Source of the DNA: Opeltia flavorubescens | Taxonomy: Eukaryota; Ascomycota; Lecanoromycetes; Teloschistales; Teloschistaceae | Reading direction: 5' to 3' | Assembly: GCA_000442125.1 (NCBI GenBank) | Contig: KE546972.1 | Coordinates: 1,634,022-1,698,021 of the forward strand | Length of the DNA: 64,000 bases | In this document: positions 38,538 through 50,828 of the stretch, in pieces | How positions within the stretch are numbered: position 1 is the first letter of the stretch | Layout: each line of letters starts with the position of its first letter | Translations under genes and position numbers: made by a program | Notes under the pieces: model-generated | What the model saw: only the letters and a program-made list of their open reading frames with translations | Told to the model about the DNA's origin: nothing | Databases searched by the model: none

Positions 38538-39806
38538 CTAAGGTGGTGCGTTGGGATTTCCAGGATTTTCGACTGGCGCTCCCAATGGTCCGCACCCCCA
38601 ATCCAAGAAAGACTCCCACATCGTCGCAATCTTTTTGACGGCGTCTGCCTCCGAGGTTCCCCACACAAAAGTCGGGGTTCCCGTCTGAGCTGATTTGCCG
38701 CTATCGTACTCGGCGGTTTTGATGAGTTGCTGGACGGCATGTTGCATGTAATTGATGCCATAGTTGGAAATGGAGCTGGCGAAGGTGTAAGCAAAAGTGG
38801 GGTTGTCGGCGCCCTTCCCAAATTCGGCGTTGACATGACTGGATGGGTAAAAAGCATGTCAGTGTGTTATCGTTTCTATTTTATATATTCTTGGACAGCA
38901 TGGATTGAAGATGACGAAAGGGCCTCACATCGAGACAGCAATAGGCACTAAGAGAAGAATGGACACTTACGCTCCCTTCTCAGGATCATAATCCCATCGC
39001 ACAATCCACTGCATGGGCGATGTCATCGTTTGCCCGTCAATTACGAGCTTCCCCAAAAGATTGGCAGTGCCCTTGAGACCAGTCACAAGGCTGTGTTTCG
39101 CAATACCGTCATGAGCAAGGCGGTTGGTAACGATCCCAGTTGCAGACTGAACAATGCTAGCCTTGGGCAGATTTCGCAGAGCCGACACCAACGGATTCGT
39201 ACCTAAAAATCGGAAGTAAGCTGTCAATACCACGAGGCTGCACAGGCTACTTACCTGGTATGTTCTTTTCTACCCGTTTCTGCCATTGATGTTGACTGGC
39301 CTTGAGCTCGCGCACGACGATGAAGCTGTCCTGGACCCCAAGATCTCGCTTACAGACCGGCTGTGATGATGTCGTCGGTGCTGCAGGGCATGACGATGGC
39401 GGAACAGTCGTGTAGCCGCAATCTGTCGTCACTACACCGTTTGTTGTAGATGTAAGCAGCGGCGCAGGCGATCCACCACAGTTGCAATAGTTGGCCTCGC
39501 AATCCTGTTCATCTGGTACGACTACGTATGCGCATCCTGGTACTCCCCAGCACCCCTAGAATATCAACGAGTTAGTTGACTCTCACACTTGAGAGAGAGG
39601 AAATCGGGCAAAGTGGACAATCGAAAATTTCATACAGGTATAGTGGTAACGCTTGTAGCTCCACATCTATCATCACGCTTTGATAGATTGTTACGTCGAA
39701 GAACCGGAGAAGGTGTGATTCCAGGTTCGGCAGCAGCTCGGCCATGACATGTCGTAGCAAGAGTGGAGAGCGCTATACAGATGATGGAGCAGACGGCAGT
39801 CCTCAT
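38538..39806 (-). CDS. Secreted protein with an N-terminal cysteine-rich domain, unknown function
   Basis: Four exons on the minus strand (39806-39636, 39555-39255, 39202-38971, 38838-38538) join in frame to about 334 residues. Introns are 80, 52 and 132 bp. The start has a clear signal peptide (VCSIICIALSTLATTC core). Residues 50-90 are cysteine-rich (GCWGVPGCAYV, then DCEANYCNCGG), possibly a small disulfide-bonded carbohydrate-binding-like fold, but I cannot name it. A Thr/Ser/Pro linker follows, with a KR site that a Kex2-type protease could cut. The C-terminal domain includes PMQWIVRWDYDPEKG, HVNAEFGKGADNPTFAYTF and WESFLDWGCGP, which looks well ordered and enzyme- or toxin-like. It has no catalytic motif I recognise. 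At the second intron a closer AG would give an intron of only 34 bp; the farther one was chosen. Confidence 0.72.
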
Positions 39807-40860
39807 GATAATTGGAGAATGAAACCTGTCGGCATGATCAAGTCACAAACCGGGCTCTTACAAGATATAGGAGTTCATTGACCGCAATCACGTCGGCTCA
39901 AATCCCGAAGCTATTGGTCTAAATTTCGAGGTCCGCAATAGTCATTATCGTCTGCAGTAGGCAAAAATTTGTGGAGGGTAGATGCAAAGCGCAAGTAAGC
40001 AGAGGCATACACACAAGTGGAACTGTGCCTTCATCCGTGTTACTCTTGGTTTCAGGCAACCAGAATGATGCATACTCCTTTGAGAGCAATTAGATGCAGT
40101 CATGCATGAGCAGGAACTGTGCCTCTATCTATTTTACTCTTGATTTCTGCGATGCTCATTTCTTACCTGGAGCTTTTGCAAGGCATCTCAAAATGGCTCC
40201 GGTACTCTGGACAAGGCTATTTTGACGCTAATGGATCATTCTCTTCCATTCATTGAGCAATCTGTGATGAGTAAGCTAAATTTTCAGGACACTCAACGAA
40301 GGATGGCGGTGATCCTTTCATGAAAAGAGTTTATACATGCTGGAATTATCAGATGTCACAAACTGCAGTGGCACATAGACGTTGGCTTCCGGCTAAAGAC
40401 GGAACATCTAGACACATTCAAGGTTATTCACGGATGGATGATACCTCATTTCCCTAGGGGTCGGCATTCGTATCTGCGAGCAATTGCTTTGCCACGATGG
40501 CCAGCTTACATTCAATTCCAATATTACTGCATTGTAGGTCACACGAGATGCATACGTTTCTGCTGCCTTGCAGTTCGCCAATTTGTTTCTTCTGCGGCTG
40601 TCCTGCAATTACCTCGCTCCCCAATCGAAAAGCCTCACTTGTGGTAATCTCGTTGTGGAGGAGCTGAGCTAGTGTTTCGTCATTCGTCCAGGAGAGATAT
40701 TATTACCCGTATTCTGGCATTCACTAATCATGATTGACAATTTTCGACGATAGTCCTTCCCCCAAGTGCCTTTTCACCCCTAACCAAGGCCTTAACATTG
40801 AAGCTCAGGTGGTTAATACCGTCACTCTACACCTAATTCTTTCTGATGAGAGTAATAGAC
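39807..40860. other. Divergent intergenic region between two secreted-protein genes
   Basis: The two neighbouring genes are transcribed away from each other, so this 1.05 kb should contain both promoters. Two phrases recur about 110 bases apart near 40020-40145 (GAACTGTGCCTTCATC-like and TTTTACTCTTG-like), a weak direct repeat. No gene is supported. Confidence 0.45.
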
Positions 40861-41884
40861 ATGAAGTCCTCACGCAGTCTCATACTCGCTCTTGCTTTCT
40901 TCTCTCCGTCCTTCGCCTCTGTCATCGAAATCACTGGATACGGCAGCCGCGAACCACCCAACCTCATCCTCCGCGACGATGGCTGCCCTAGTCGTGGCGA
41001 TTGCGACTGCACCGACTGGGGCGCTGATTGCGACGTGGTGGACTGGAGCTGGGCAACCTGCGACGCATTTCCAGACGCCTGCAAGACGCCCGTTCCTGCC
41101 GTGCCTGTCGAAGGACCGCTCCAGTGCGCACCAGGGAATCAAGACACATACAAATCGTGTTGGAACGATATCCATGCGAATCTAGTGGATGAATGTGCGT
41201 CTGCGATGGGAAACCAGCTGCCGGGTGGCAAGGTGAATAGCAGGAGCCCGAACATCACCCAGGTTCTGCGGGATGGTGGCAGTGGAGGCCACGGGGTGAC
41301 ATACAGTGAGTCGTTCCTTTTTGGTGTCATCTCCGTAGTAGATGAGAGTGAGAGGAGAAATTTTAGAGGATGCTTGACTGATCATGGTATACCATACAGT
41401 GATGAATATAGGATGGATCCCCGGCTGCGATTTGTATGATGAAATGGTGCCTGACAATCCCTTCAGTCATTCCGGAGCTGATGATAGGAACTACGTCGCA
41501 ATCATCAAGGACACATATCACAAGTGTAAGTGCTTCCCTAAACCCTATACATTCATTACCTGTATTTATTTGATGTTATTTGATACGTTTCTCGTTTTCC
41601 CTCGGTAGCACGACACTTTGGTGAGCAGCAAATAAGATTCTCTCTAGAATAATTCCTGAGCCCAAGTGTGTCATTTTACTTCATTCTTCTCCGATAGAAA
41701 AGGAAAGGACGCTCACAAACCTTCTGTTCGACACACAGGTACAGGTAATTCCGGACTCGGCGGTTATTCTGACGTTGGGTGTCTGCGGTATGGGTTTTAC
41801 CCAAATGACATCGATGGCGTCTTTGCTTCGCCACCACATCCAGAAAAGTTTTGGAATTCTTATCCAAACATTTGCGGGAAGTGA
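40861..41884 (+). CDS. Secreted cysteine-rich protein, unknown function
   Basis: Three exons (40861-41305, 41400-41525, 41739-41884) join in frame to about 238 residues. Introns are 94 and 213 bp; the first has a GTGAGT donor and a TTGACTGA branch region. The ATG at 40861 puts the signal peptide (SLILALAFFSPSFAS) directly at the N-terminus; an in-frame ATG at 40846 is also possible. The mature protein starts with a dense cysteine region (DGCPSRGDCDCTDWGADCD) and has further cysteines in TCDAFPDACK, QCAPG, SCWND and DECAS. Later segments include GWIPGCDLYDEM, GGYSDVGCLRYGFYP and a terminal PNICGK. The many cysteines suggest a disulfide-stabilised extracellular protein. The family is not recognised. 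Confidence 0.68.
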
Positions 41885-42735
41885 ACTAGAAGCTGTTGAG
41901 ATGGTTTGGGTAGAGGCAAATTGGCTTGTGAAGTAGCAATGGAAAGACTTAGGAACAATTGTATCGGCTAAGGAAGATAACAAGGATATCGTATAAGCAT
42001 CTCCCGTGACTCCACACAATTCAACGTCTCTAAAATTGATCTCCTGACGTAAGACGATATGACAATGTCAATACAGTTTGGCATGTCTTTTCCGAAGACA
42101 TTGAAAGGAAGAACAGGGTGGATGTCCAAACAGGTTTCGATACTCTGTAAATTGAGTTCAGCGTCCCTCTACGGTTCGAAATATGATACCAATACTTTGC
42201 TGGTTGGAAAAAATTTTGATTTTCCAGTATCAAATCGCTAAAACCTAGGATTATCGATATTTTAAACAGCAAAATGAGAAAATTCGATAGGCGTGAGTAA
42301 GACACAACGAATATTAAAGTGCTTAGTATACTAGAAATTGCAGAACAAGAGATCTGTCGTGATCGCGGCAAGATGAACATGGTGGTAGCTGTAAAATTCT
42401 CTGCATGGCTTTATTGGCTGACACTGGTGAAAGCTAATTATCCTATATTATTGCCGAGCTTCTTTGAAGGCGCCTTAAGTGCCGAGCTAAAAAAAGTAGA
42501 TCTCAAAGCAAGAAATCTCTCTTCTTTCTGCTAAGTATAGCCATCTGCAGACCCTATTCGCTACTCCTGTTGTATAAAGACCTGTGAGTACTAAGAAAGA
42601 TCGACGTGATCACAATTGATCACACAATACCCTACGACAAGACAGTAGCCTAACCTCATTGATCTTTATCGTTAGTAAGTTCAATTCACATCAAATTCGT
42701 CCCTTGAAGTTACTTAGTGCTTGACGAGACGAGAA

Positions 42736-43359
42736 ATGAGATCAGTCCTATTTATTGCCGGCTTCAGCCTTGTGTTTGGTGTTTCCTTGAGCGAATGTTC
42801 CGCCAATAGGGCCTGCGATAACCACGACAAGCAAGCATCAGTCTCTCCTCTCCTCACTCATTGTAGCTCTTTCTGAACTACCTGAGTTGCCCCAGGAATT
42901 AGTCCCACCCTCCTTCAGCTGTTTTCTCAGATCAAAGAATTGAGACCAAATGCGAAAGTCATCGTCCTCAGTTATGTTCAGTTCTGGCCAGTTGACGACT
43001 TCCCCAACGAATGCCCTACCGCGCCATTGCGACGACCCTCATCTGCTGAGAAAGACCTCATGAATCAACTTGTTGTGGAGATGAATGATGCGCTTTCTCA
43101 AGCGGCAAGTGAGAGCGGATATTAATACGTGGATGTGGACGAATCCTTCGAAGGTCATAGGTTGTGTCAACTCTCGCCTTGGATACAGGTTAAGTTCATT
43201 AAACGTCTCGTGTAAGGCGATGATGACGGTTTTCAAGATCCATATATCAATTTTGGTGTTTTCCATCCGAATGAAGAGGGCCAGAAACGGTATACGTCTC
43301 AGCTGGCAGCGGCAACAGACTGCGGAGCGGGCTTTAAGCTTACATCTTTCGAGCTATAA
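42736..43359 (+). pseudogene. Decayed secreted SGNH/GDSL-type lipase or esterase
   Basis: A signal-peptide-like start (MRSVLFIAGFSLVFG) is followed by pieces of an SGNH hydrolase in shifting frames. The middle segment reads LRPNAKVIVLSYVQFWP, as in fungal secreted GDSL esterases, then NQLVVEMNDALSQAA. The last segment reads DDDGFQDPYINFG, then FHPNEEGQKRYTSQL, which contains the family's block V His (Asp-x-x-His region). An in-frame TAA follows SESGY at about 43123. At least two frame changes separate the segments, and the region that should carry the block I GDS motif is missing. The segment order matches a secreted esterase, so this is a degraded host gene rather than a multi-exon gene. Confidence 0.65.
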
Positions 43360-44401
43360 TCACCCCATCCCTTTGTTCAGGACTGTTCGAGGTGCTTCCG
43401 AAGCCCAATGTTAGGAATGACTCAAATTCAATCAGTTTAGGCGCAGATCAGATTTCAACAAAGAATGTTGAGTAGAGGAGATGAAGCGCAGATAAGATAG
43501 TAAGACTGCTCGGTAATAACATCGAAGAATAGTCCTTTTGACAATTTTGAAAGCTCTTATGAAGCTCCCATGCACATATCAAGACAAAAATGACGTACGC
43601 CCATGTTCACATGACTATCTTACGCCACACCCAATGAATTTACTGCACTCTCGATTGCCCGAGAAAGAATCGGTTGCCAATCCAGGGAGAAGATTAGAAG
43701 ATGTAGCTCAAAGGTCTTCGTGTGGGATCATAAGATCATCAGCGTTTACGTAGCCGCTGAATCCTAATGCATCTATCTTGTATTATCTACTTTGCCAACT
43801 TTCTTCCAAAGATATATCCCTTTATTTAGATTTGTCGACTTCGAAGTTATCAGTACCGATACTGTCCAGTGTAAAGTAATTGCTACCAGAACGAATTGTG
43901 GAGACAAGCAAATACATAGGCGTCAAAGTAACATATAAGTTATGTCAGGACTGTTTACCAAAGATCTCAGTGCACTTCCCTTTCACCTGGTTTATAGTCC
44001 TAGTGATTGCCTCCTGATTTTGGCCCGTATGTCCACCGAGGATATGACGAAAGCAATCAAGAACGTGGCAGGAAGGCATGTTCTTTTCCAGGGTTCGTAT
44101 TTAGATGCTGGAAAGTAATACAATACCCTAATTGTGGTTCTGCGTCCCTGGACATTACCCAGAACCTGAAAACACATCGATTCTTCTTGGCGAATTAAAA
44201 ACCCATCTCTAAGTAGGAAAGAAACTGCCTCAAATTGAATCTTGATGCTTTAGTAGCACAAGCAACGGTATCATTGCTAGTCATCCAGATCAACCTCATT
44301 CATTGCGACTCAGTCACCTAATTCAAATGCAACGTAACCGATAAGGCCAATGTCGATCACGTCCTTGCCGAAATTACACCGCAGAAAAAAACTGGTACTG
44401 A

Positions 44402-44627
44402 CTAGCAAATCGCCCTAGTCTTCAACCCAAATCTCTTCTTTCAAGCCTTCTTCTATGCCGCCTGCACCTCCATCGTTTCTGACACCTTGAGCGACCTCCT
44501 CATGGCCGACAGAATTACTCCCGTCTTCTACTTGCACGAGCACGCTGATCTCCCCAGCGACACCGAAGCTCTTGCAGATGACCTGGTCCGCGCCTCCAAC
44601 GACCCAGAGCAAGATTCAATAGCCTAG
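44402..44627 (+). pseudogene. Possible coding fragment, unrecognised
   Basis: An open stretch ending at a TAG (44625-44627) encodes VFNPNLFFQAFFYAACTS followed by an acidic tail with HEHADLPSDTEALADD. A possible splice acceptor (ACTAG) precedes it. Its composition looks coding, but no upstream exon or family can be identified. It could be the last exon of a lost gene. Confidence 0.3.
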
Positions 44628-45250
44628 CCACTTGTCCATTCTACAATCGGCATTGTTGCTATATCTTCCAGCCAGCCTTGTCCCTTTTACATCAACCCCA
44701 ATGGTATATGTACTTGCTCCTTAGTGTACCAGAGTCGAGATGATGATGGGTGATGGAAGCAGGACCTGAGGTAAATCGGTTTCTCGATTACATTGCTACA
44801 CCGAAATAGCTTTTACTTAGGCGAATTACACTCCTCACAAGTTGACCAACAGAAAAAGATGGAATACCAAAGCAAGGACTGAAAAGAAATCAAACATTCC
44901 GTGAATGTATTATCCCCCGTCTCCTCCTTCGCAAACCAGTTGTATACTAGAATCATCATGCTGCAACACTCCCCAATTCTCTTCCCAATGGAATTATATC
45001 AACTTCTTCCAAGGGAAAAAACAAGACTGTAAAGAAGAAAATCGACCATTCACAGATCTACGCCCTCTATCTCCCAAATATCAGTCCAATATTAGAGAAC
45101 CCGAAAACAAGTGCTACTACTCGCACAAACCGCATTCCAAAACAGGAAATTTTGAATATAATTCCAGACTTCACTCAACCCCCGGCACTCAATCCATCGG
45201 CTTGAAGAGAATCTCATCTATAATAACGACCCAAACCAAGCTCCAAATCC

Positions 45251-46790
45251 TTAAAACCCCGACCTCACTGCCGGCGACCTTCTAGGCAAGTGCCTGGGGG
45301 AACTCTGGTTCTCCGCGGAAGAATCAACCTCCTTATCATTGTGGCCAAAATGGATGTACAGCTCCATTTTCCCCACATACGGTTTGACGAAGTCAGAAAA
45401 CGCAGCCAAAGATGATGGTATGGTAGGTATCAAATTTTGCCAGTCGTGCAGTATTGAACTTGAAAACCTGCGTTGATTGCTGGAGCATCTTCGTCCAGGT
45501 TTTGGATTACTATGCCGCATAGAAGCCATCGTGGAGGCTACGCCAATTCTGTTCATCATTGAGGAATCGCATTCAAGATGGGCAATAATTCACAGTAGTG
45601 GGACTCGCGTGGACAGAAAGGGGAACCCAAGCTAACCAGCATGAAGATTCGATCAATACTGTTGTAAAACGTTGGGCGGCTAATCCGCTGATTGCTGCAG
45701 AATACAAGACTTTCATGATTCAAAACCTCGTTACGCATTATATTCGCCACATCCATCGGCTGTGAGTCATCATTCAAGCCGCTGTGATAGAAGTGGAACC
45801 GAAAGTTCCATTGAATGCATAGCCATTGACCGCGAACGATATCGCTCCTCCTTCACTTTTATTTGTGCCCTGGAAGGTGAGATCGTCGATAACGTAGGCA
45901 AGAACATAAACCCGGCCCAGCGTTACAGTACCAACGGTGATAGTAAAGTACGAGAACGGCCCAGTAGTTGTGCTCCATAGGAGGAAACTCGTCTAGCTAT
46001 TTGGGATCAGGGCCGCTGCTAAAGGCAGAGTCCAGATAAGTGGGTAATAAATAGTAGTCAACTCTGGCATCTCTCCAGCATATTTGGTACTCGCAGTATT
46101 GCGGGTAAGCTTGAACCAGGTAAGCTTCTGGTCTTGTGGGTAAGTTGGAGCAGCTACCCGGCGGCAAAAACATTTGCGGGTCCTTGAATAGATATACCGA
46201 TCGCTGTAATACGATCTCCGATTATGGAGCCGGTTGGTACGAAAGACAAAGTCTTCTGCTTGCTGGTATCTGTGGACAATACTTTCTGATTCGCGACAAC
46301 CGGCGTGGTCGCACTGTTCAACACCACGAAGCTGTTGTTGAAACTCAACCCGAAAAGGGTCGATTGCCTTTTGATAGCTAGTAGATACTTGTAAGCCGTA
46401 TGTATATCTGGCATTGAGGTAATGAAGCGTGAAGGACTCGAAAATATCGACAACTTCGACCTCTGGATTCCACTCACAGCTTCAGAATTTTCCAAGCCTC
46501 TGTCCAACCTTCTTGCACCTTCATCTATAAGCTCGTGGGCGGATCGTTATGACGTACAGAACTGCCTGCATTCTTTAGCCGATTAATTAACCCAGACTCT
46601 ACAGCCACAAATGTCTCGCAGAAGGGATTGTCCACGCCTGCTTCACGGCAGCGTACCTCCAATCAGCCAGCTTTATCGGCAGGAGGGATGTCGACATTCT
46701 TCTGAATACGACCTAGAAAGCGGAAGCCGGGCGCAACAAGTCCAAGCACGGCCAGGATGAACGAGTCGACGTAAATCAGGTATGATCAAG
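45251..46790 (-). pseudogene. Decayed minus-strand gene, family not recognised
   Basis: Translation of the minus strand gives protein-like pieces in different frames with stops between them. Near 46760 is a membrane-like segment (DSFILAVLGLVAPGFR) followed by RIQKNVDIPPADK, and then GVDNPFCETFVAVESG. An open piece at 46507-46154 contains TLSFVPTGSIIGDRITAIG. Around 45960-45790 is FAVNGYAFNGTFGSTS, and near the end is LQQSTQVFKFNTARL. Together they suggest one former gene of about 450 residues, or one with introns I cannot place. The tail overlaps a short dispersed repeat (45270-45331). Confidence 0.4.
45270..45331 (-). repeat. Dispersed repeat fragment, copy 2 (inverted)
   Basis: The reverse complement matches 36040-36103; see that entry. 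The two copies are in opposite orientation about 9.2 kb apart. Confidence 0.6.
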
Positions 46791-48252
46791 CATCCGTAAA
46801 TACAGAGTCAACTACATGTCAGTTCTAATGCTATCAATAACTTGAGTTCTTATCATACACGATGCTGAAGAAAAAAAAAAGAAAGTTTTTATCTACCAAG
46901 CCACGTGTTTGAAATGATGGCAAATGGCACAGTCGCTAAATAGGCAAGGCATTGTTCACCCCCCGTGGCTGTTTGGTTGACCGAGTCCGACCCCAACCAG
47001 GAAGCACAGCATCACCAGCACACGATTTTGCATATATTATTTCCTTACCCAAGATCAACAACAGTCTTTTGCAGCAGCCCTATTTCAAAGATGACGCTTA
47101 CCCCAGGGCGCGCGGTCAAGCTATGAAAAATACAGCCCACCCGCTGCACCGATCCCTACATTCGGCTATCTAGAAAAGCGATAGAGATTTCTCTCATCTA
47201 TGACATGGGGGGAGTGTAACTGTATCTCCTCTGTCTGAGTCGCGTTCACGTTTTCTCAAATTCATATCTCGGACTTTTCTTTTGAGCATGGATAGAAGAT
47301 ACTTACTTGCTTCGGATGGGGAGAGATATTAGAGCGCTGATAAAAAGTGTATCCTCCTTATTCCTAGAGCGTGAAGAGAAAGTCTTTATAATGAGTGGCG
47401 GCAAGGTATGGAGAGACATGGTTGTAGAAATGTACTTTTTCGCAGAGTCTGCCTCTTAGAAAGGTTATAGTGACCGCCCGAGCTATAATCTTCTATATCC
47501 TGGTCGGACATGACGTTTCTCACCGATGCTCGATCGTTACAGTGACAAAAGCCACGACTTATGAGCCAAAGCCCAACGAGCATCATCAACCATGCAGAAG
47601 ATTTGTGCGATATATAAGTGCCGTGCGAAGAGACATATATATCTGCGAAAACTTACATTAGACGTGGACCTTGGTGTGGGGCGCAAGACTTTTAGCGGCC
47701 TGATATTTGTAATCTTTTTCGGCGGGTTTCTGCTCTATGCTGTACAAGAACGCTCGGAATGCTGGAATCTAGGGCTTTTAGGTGAAGGATCTTGATGGTT
47801 CTCGGTGCGTTTTGTTCATGTGGATTGTTTGGGAAATATGTCTATGGGTTGGTTGGAATTTTGTGACTTTTGTTATGGGGGATGTGTGTGGAGTTGAGGC
47901 AGTGGAGGGAGTGGTTGTGGCAATGGGGGACGATGTGGAGGTTTATTTGGTTGGTGGGAATTGCATCTCATACAATTTTGGAGATGTGCTATGTAAGTGA
48001 AGTGTCAAAAAATTGATAGAGGGAGTAGATAAGAACCAATGTTCAAGAGACACGCTTCGGGAAAGGTTGTGCGATTGATTGATTGATTGATGGTGGATGA
48101 TGATTATATAGCCGACGAGAAGCTCTCATCACCATCGATCATAGCACTATTCAGACCAGCCCGCAAAAAGTAAATAAATCACGAACTGTACAAATCCCAC
48201 ACCAAACCTAAACCCCTCACCGCATTTACCTCCACCATACCCCCATCCCAAA
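46791..48252. other. Intergenic, no supported gene
   Basis: Short open frames only. A run of five GATT units lies around 48075-48092. Bases 47780-48000 are G-rich on the plus strand and could be the 3' region of the minus-strand gene that follows. No RNA gene is recognisable. Confidence 0.45.
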
Positions 48253-49754
48253 TCAATCCTGATACCCATACGCAACAACCACATCCGGATCCGCCTGGTT
48301 GAAATCCGCCGCCGTACTCCCAGAACTGAACTCCTTATCATACTTGAAATACGCACACTGCCACTCATTCGTGCTCCTCCGGAAATGCAAATCTATGCTG
48401 TAGTAATCGAATGCGATTGCATCGTTTGCACATCTTTGTACTGCTTCGCAGACAGTGAGGGAGCAGTCGTAGGTTACCATGTTGTACCAGTAATCGCAGG
48501 CGCCGTAGGGACCGGTGAGGGAGGCGCTGCAGAGTGGGTCTTCATAGAAGCCTGTGCCGGTGTAGAATTGGGTGAATGTAGCGGTGCGGTCGATGGGAGA
48601 GTCGGGGTCGGAGTGGTCTGAGTAGGAGGCTGTGACGGAGGGGCAGGAGCGGGTGTCTGCTATTGTGGGGGGGACGTCGCAGACGGAGGATTGGGTGGGG
48701 GTGCTGGTGGCGGTGATGGTGATTGTGGTGGTGCGTGTTACTGGGGAGTTTTTGTCAGCGTGGCGTATTCAATATTTATGAAGACGGATGATTATGGAAT
48801 CTGCTTACTAGGAAGGAGGGTCGTTGTAACGGTGCTTGTGATTGTTGTCGTTGGCGTATCTGTTGAAGTCGACGTTGCCGTTAGGGTAGTGGTACTTGTG
48901 AATGTGGTTGGCGTTGAAGTGATTTTCGTCGCTGCATTAATCCTGAGCTCAGCGAACATGGTCGCAATAAAGTAGGGGGAGAGTGGAGTTTAGTCTGTCA
49001 AAAGGATATACATAGACTTGCACTTACACTTGCAGGACGTAGAAGTGCTGATGGTCTGGATGTAGATTTCGCGGACTGCACATGTTCTCGATTAGCTTTC
49101 TTATCATTGTTGATGTGTTTTGAGGATCACCAACAGCAATAGACCTTTTGGGGGAATCCGGGAGCACGGCGTTCGATGGCAGGGACGCCATGTGGATGTT
49201 CGAGAGCAGGCTCATTTGCTCGCTTGTCTTTTGGCGCAGCGTTGATAGCGACCGTGGTTGTCGCGGAGGCTGTCACGGAGACGGTCGATTGGGCCGCTGT
49301 AGCTGTGACTGTAGCAGTTCTTGTTTGGGTCGGCGCGGTAATCTATTAGTCGCGGAATGAGCATGAGTGTTGTGCGAGAGGTAATCGACGAGTTATTCAT
49401 ATTTGAGACGGACCGTTATGATAGAGGTAGTGTACGTAGCCGTCGTTACTCTCGGAATGGGTAAAATTGGAACGGTTACGAAGCACGTTGAGATAGTGAC
49501 CGTCTGTGTCGGGGCAGTCAGCCAAAAAACAACGGAATACATGTACGGTTTGACGAAATGGATTTCACTCAGTAACTTACCGATGTCTTCGTAGTAGTCC
49601 CAGTGACCGTTTCTAGCGTCGTTGGCACTGGTGAAACTACCTTGGTGCCATACGACGTCTGGCAGAAATCGAATGTACTAGTGGTTGTTGCACATTGACC
49701 AAGTATGGATAGGGCCAACAAGCTTCCGAGGGTAGTTAATACACCGAACTTCAT
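48253..49754 (-). CDS. Secreted Thr-rich cell-surface protein with multiple short exons
   Basis: On the minus strand ATG at 49754 starts a signal peptide (LGSLLALSILGQCA) in exon 1 (49754-49581). Exon 2 is 49503-49414 and exon 3 begins at 49350. Each codes for Thr/Ser/Val-rich repeats (TQTVTISTCFVTVP, TTATYTTSIIT, TRTATVTATAAQSTVSVTA). Exon 3 ends in a basic stretch with KR and RR sites (KDKRANEP, IERRAPGFPQK). The exon around 49090-49030 and the start of the next are uncertain. A further Thr-rich exon ends at 48809 (TSTVTTTLLP), and the last exon is 48740-48253. That exon carries a Cys- and Tyr-rich domain (FTQFYTGTGFYEDPLC, GACDYWYNMVTYDCSL, WQCAYFKYDKEF) ending at VVVAYGYQD. The layout suits an O-glycosylated wall protein with a C-terminal globular domain. 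The intron after exon 2 has an unusual GTCCGT donor. Confidence 0.65.
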
Positions 49755-50828
49755 CTTCAATCTTCTATCTTTCTGATCGACCGTGATTGGGGATTTTTCC
49801 AGACCAAATTCGAGTCGATCCAGGGAATGCCATCGTCTTTATTCGATCAGAATATTGAAAGCTAAGGAATATAGCGCGGTCCTCTTCCGCTGCTAACATC
49901 GAGCATTTCGTTCCCCTTTCACGTTTAGGTGCTACAGGGGAGGCAGATTGTATCCATCTACCGGGGTAGAATGTACTATGGGATGGGATCGCTCATGAGA
50001 TTATGGATGGACCGTGCGCATTGACCGTGCGCATAGAAATATGTTGCGGAAAGTTTTAGTCGTTCCGTGGTAGGTGAGATGAAAATCCCGCGTATTCATC
50101 GTTTCTGGTCCACGAGCCTGTGCACCGCATAGCAAACGCCAGCATCAGCCACGAGATCCATGTGCCCGACACGTATTACACAGCCGCATGAAGAAGTCAT
50201 TCATTGCTCGAACCACCATTATGACTGTACTGAAGATGGTGGAAACAACCTGGAAGATCTCTGTCAGGCCTAGATCATCGGGCTGCAACGTGGGTAGGCC
50301 AGGAACGGCTTGCAAGTTACGTGTGGGGCGTAATTAAGCATGCCTCGAATCTCGTGGGCATAGCACTAAGGTGATATTCCCCGATACGCTATGTCTTTTT
50401 CAGAAGTGGGGAATCCTCAATGCGGTATGTGGGGAGAAATCGATAGTGGCCGATCTTTGATGTACCGAGGCAGCGCCGAAACAAATGTTTCTCCCTCATC
50501 TGTCGTCGCAAGCCAGAGACAATAGGACAAGATTGTGGTCGAACATGGATCATAATAGAGGGAATACCCTGGACTGTTTGCGTCGAAGAAGAGAAAGAGA
50601 ATCCGCAACGCCAAGAAGCATAGGAAAAGGGTTAATCGATAAATACAGGTCTATGCACAAACCCTGATTAAGAGCGCGCCAAGACTTCAGAGACACGTGA
50701 CCGAGCAATGACTTCCAGATTTGCTCGCTAGGAATTTGAGGGAAATGCTTCTCTTCTTTCCATGACCTTCAAGTCACCGACATTGGTTACAGCGATATCA
50801 GAAGACATGCGGAATTTTAAAGAAATGA
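49755..50828. other. Intergenic, no supported gene
   Basis: This should contain the promoter of the Thr-rich protein gene. A 14-base phrase (GACCGTGCGCAT) occurs twice in tandem near 50010-50035. No open frame shows a domain. Confidence 0.45.

Noticed and set aside
44905-45285. 126-codon plus-strand frame
   Set aside because: Low-complexity composition, no domain, and it runs into the dispersed repeat on the opposite strand.
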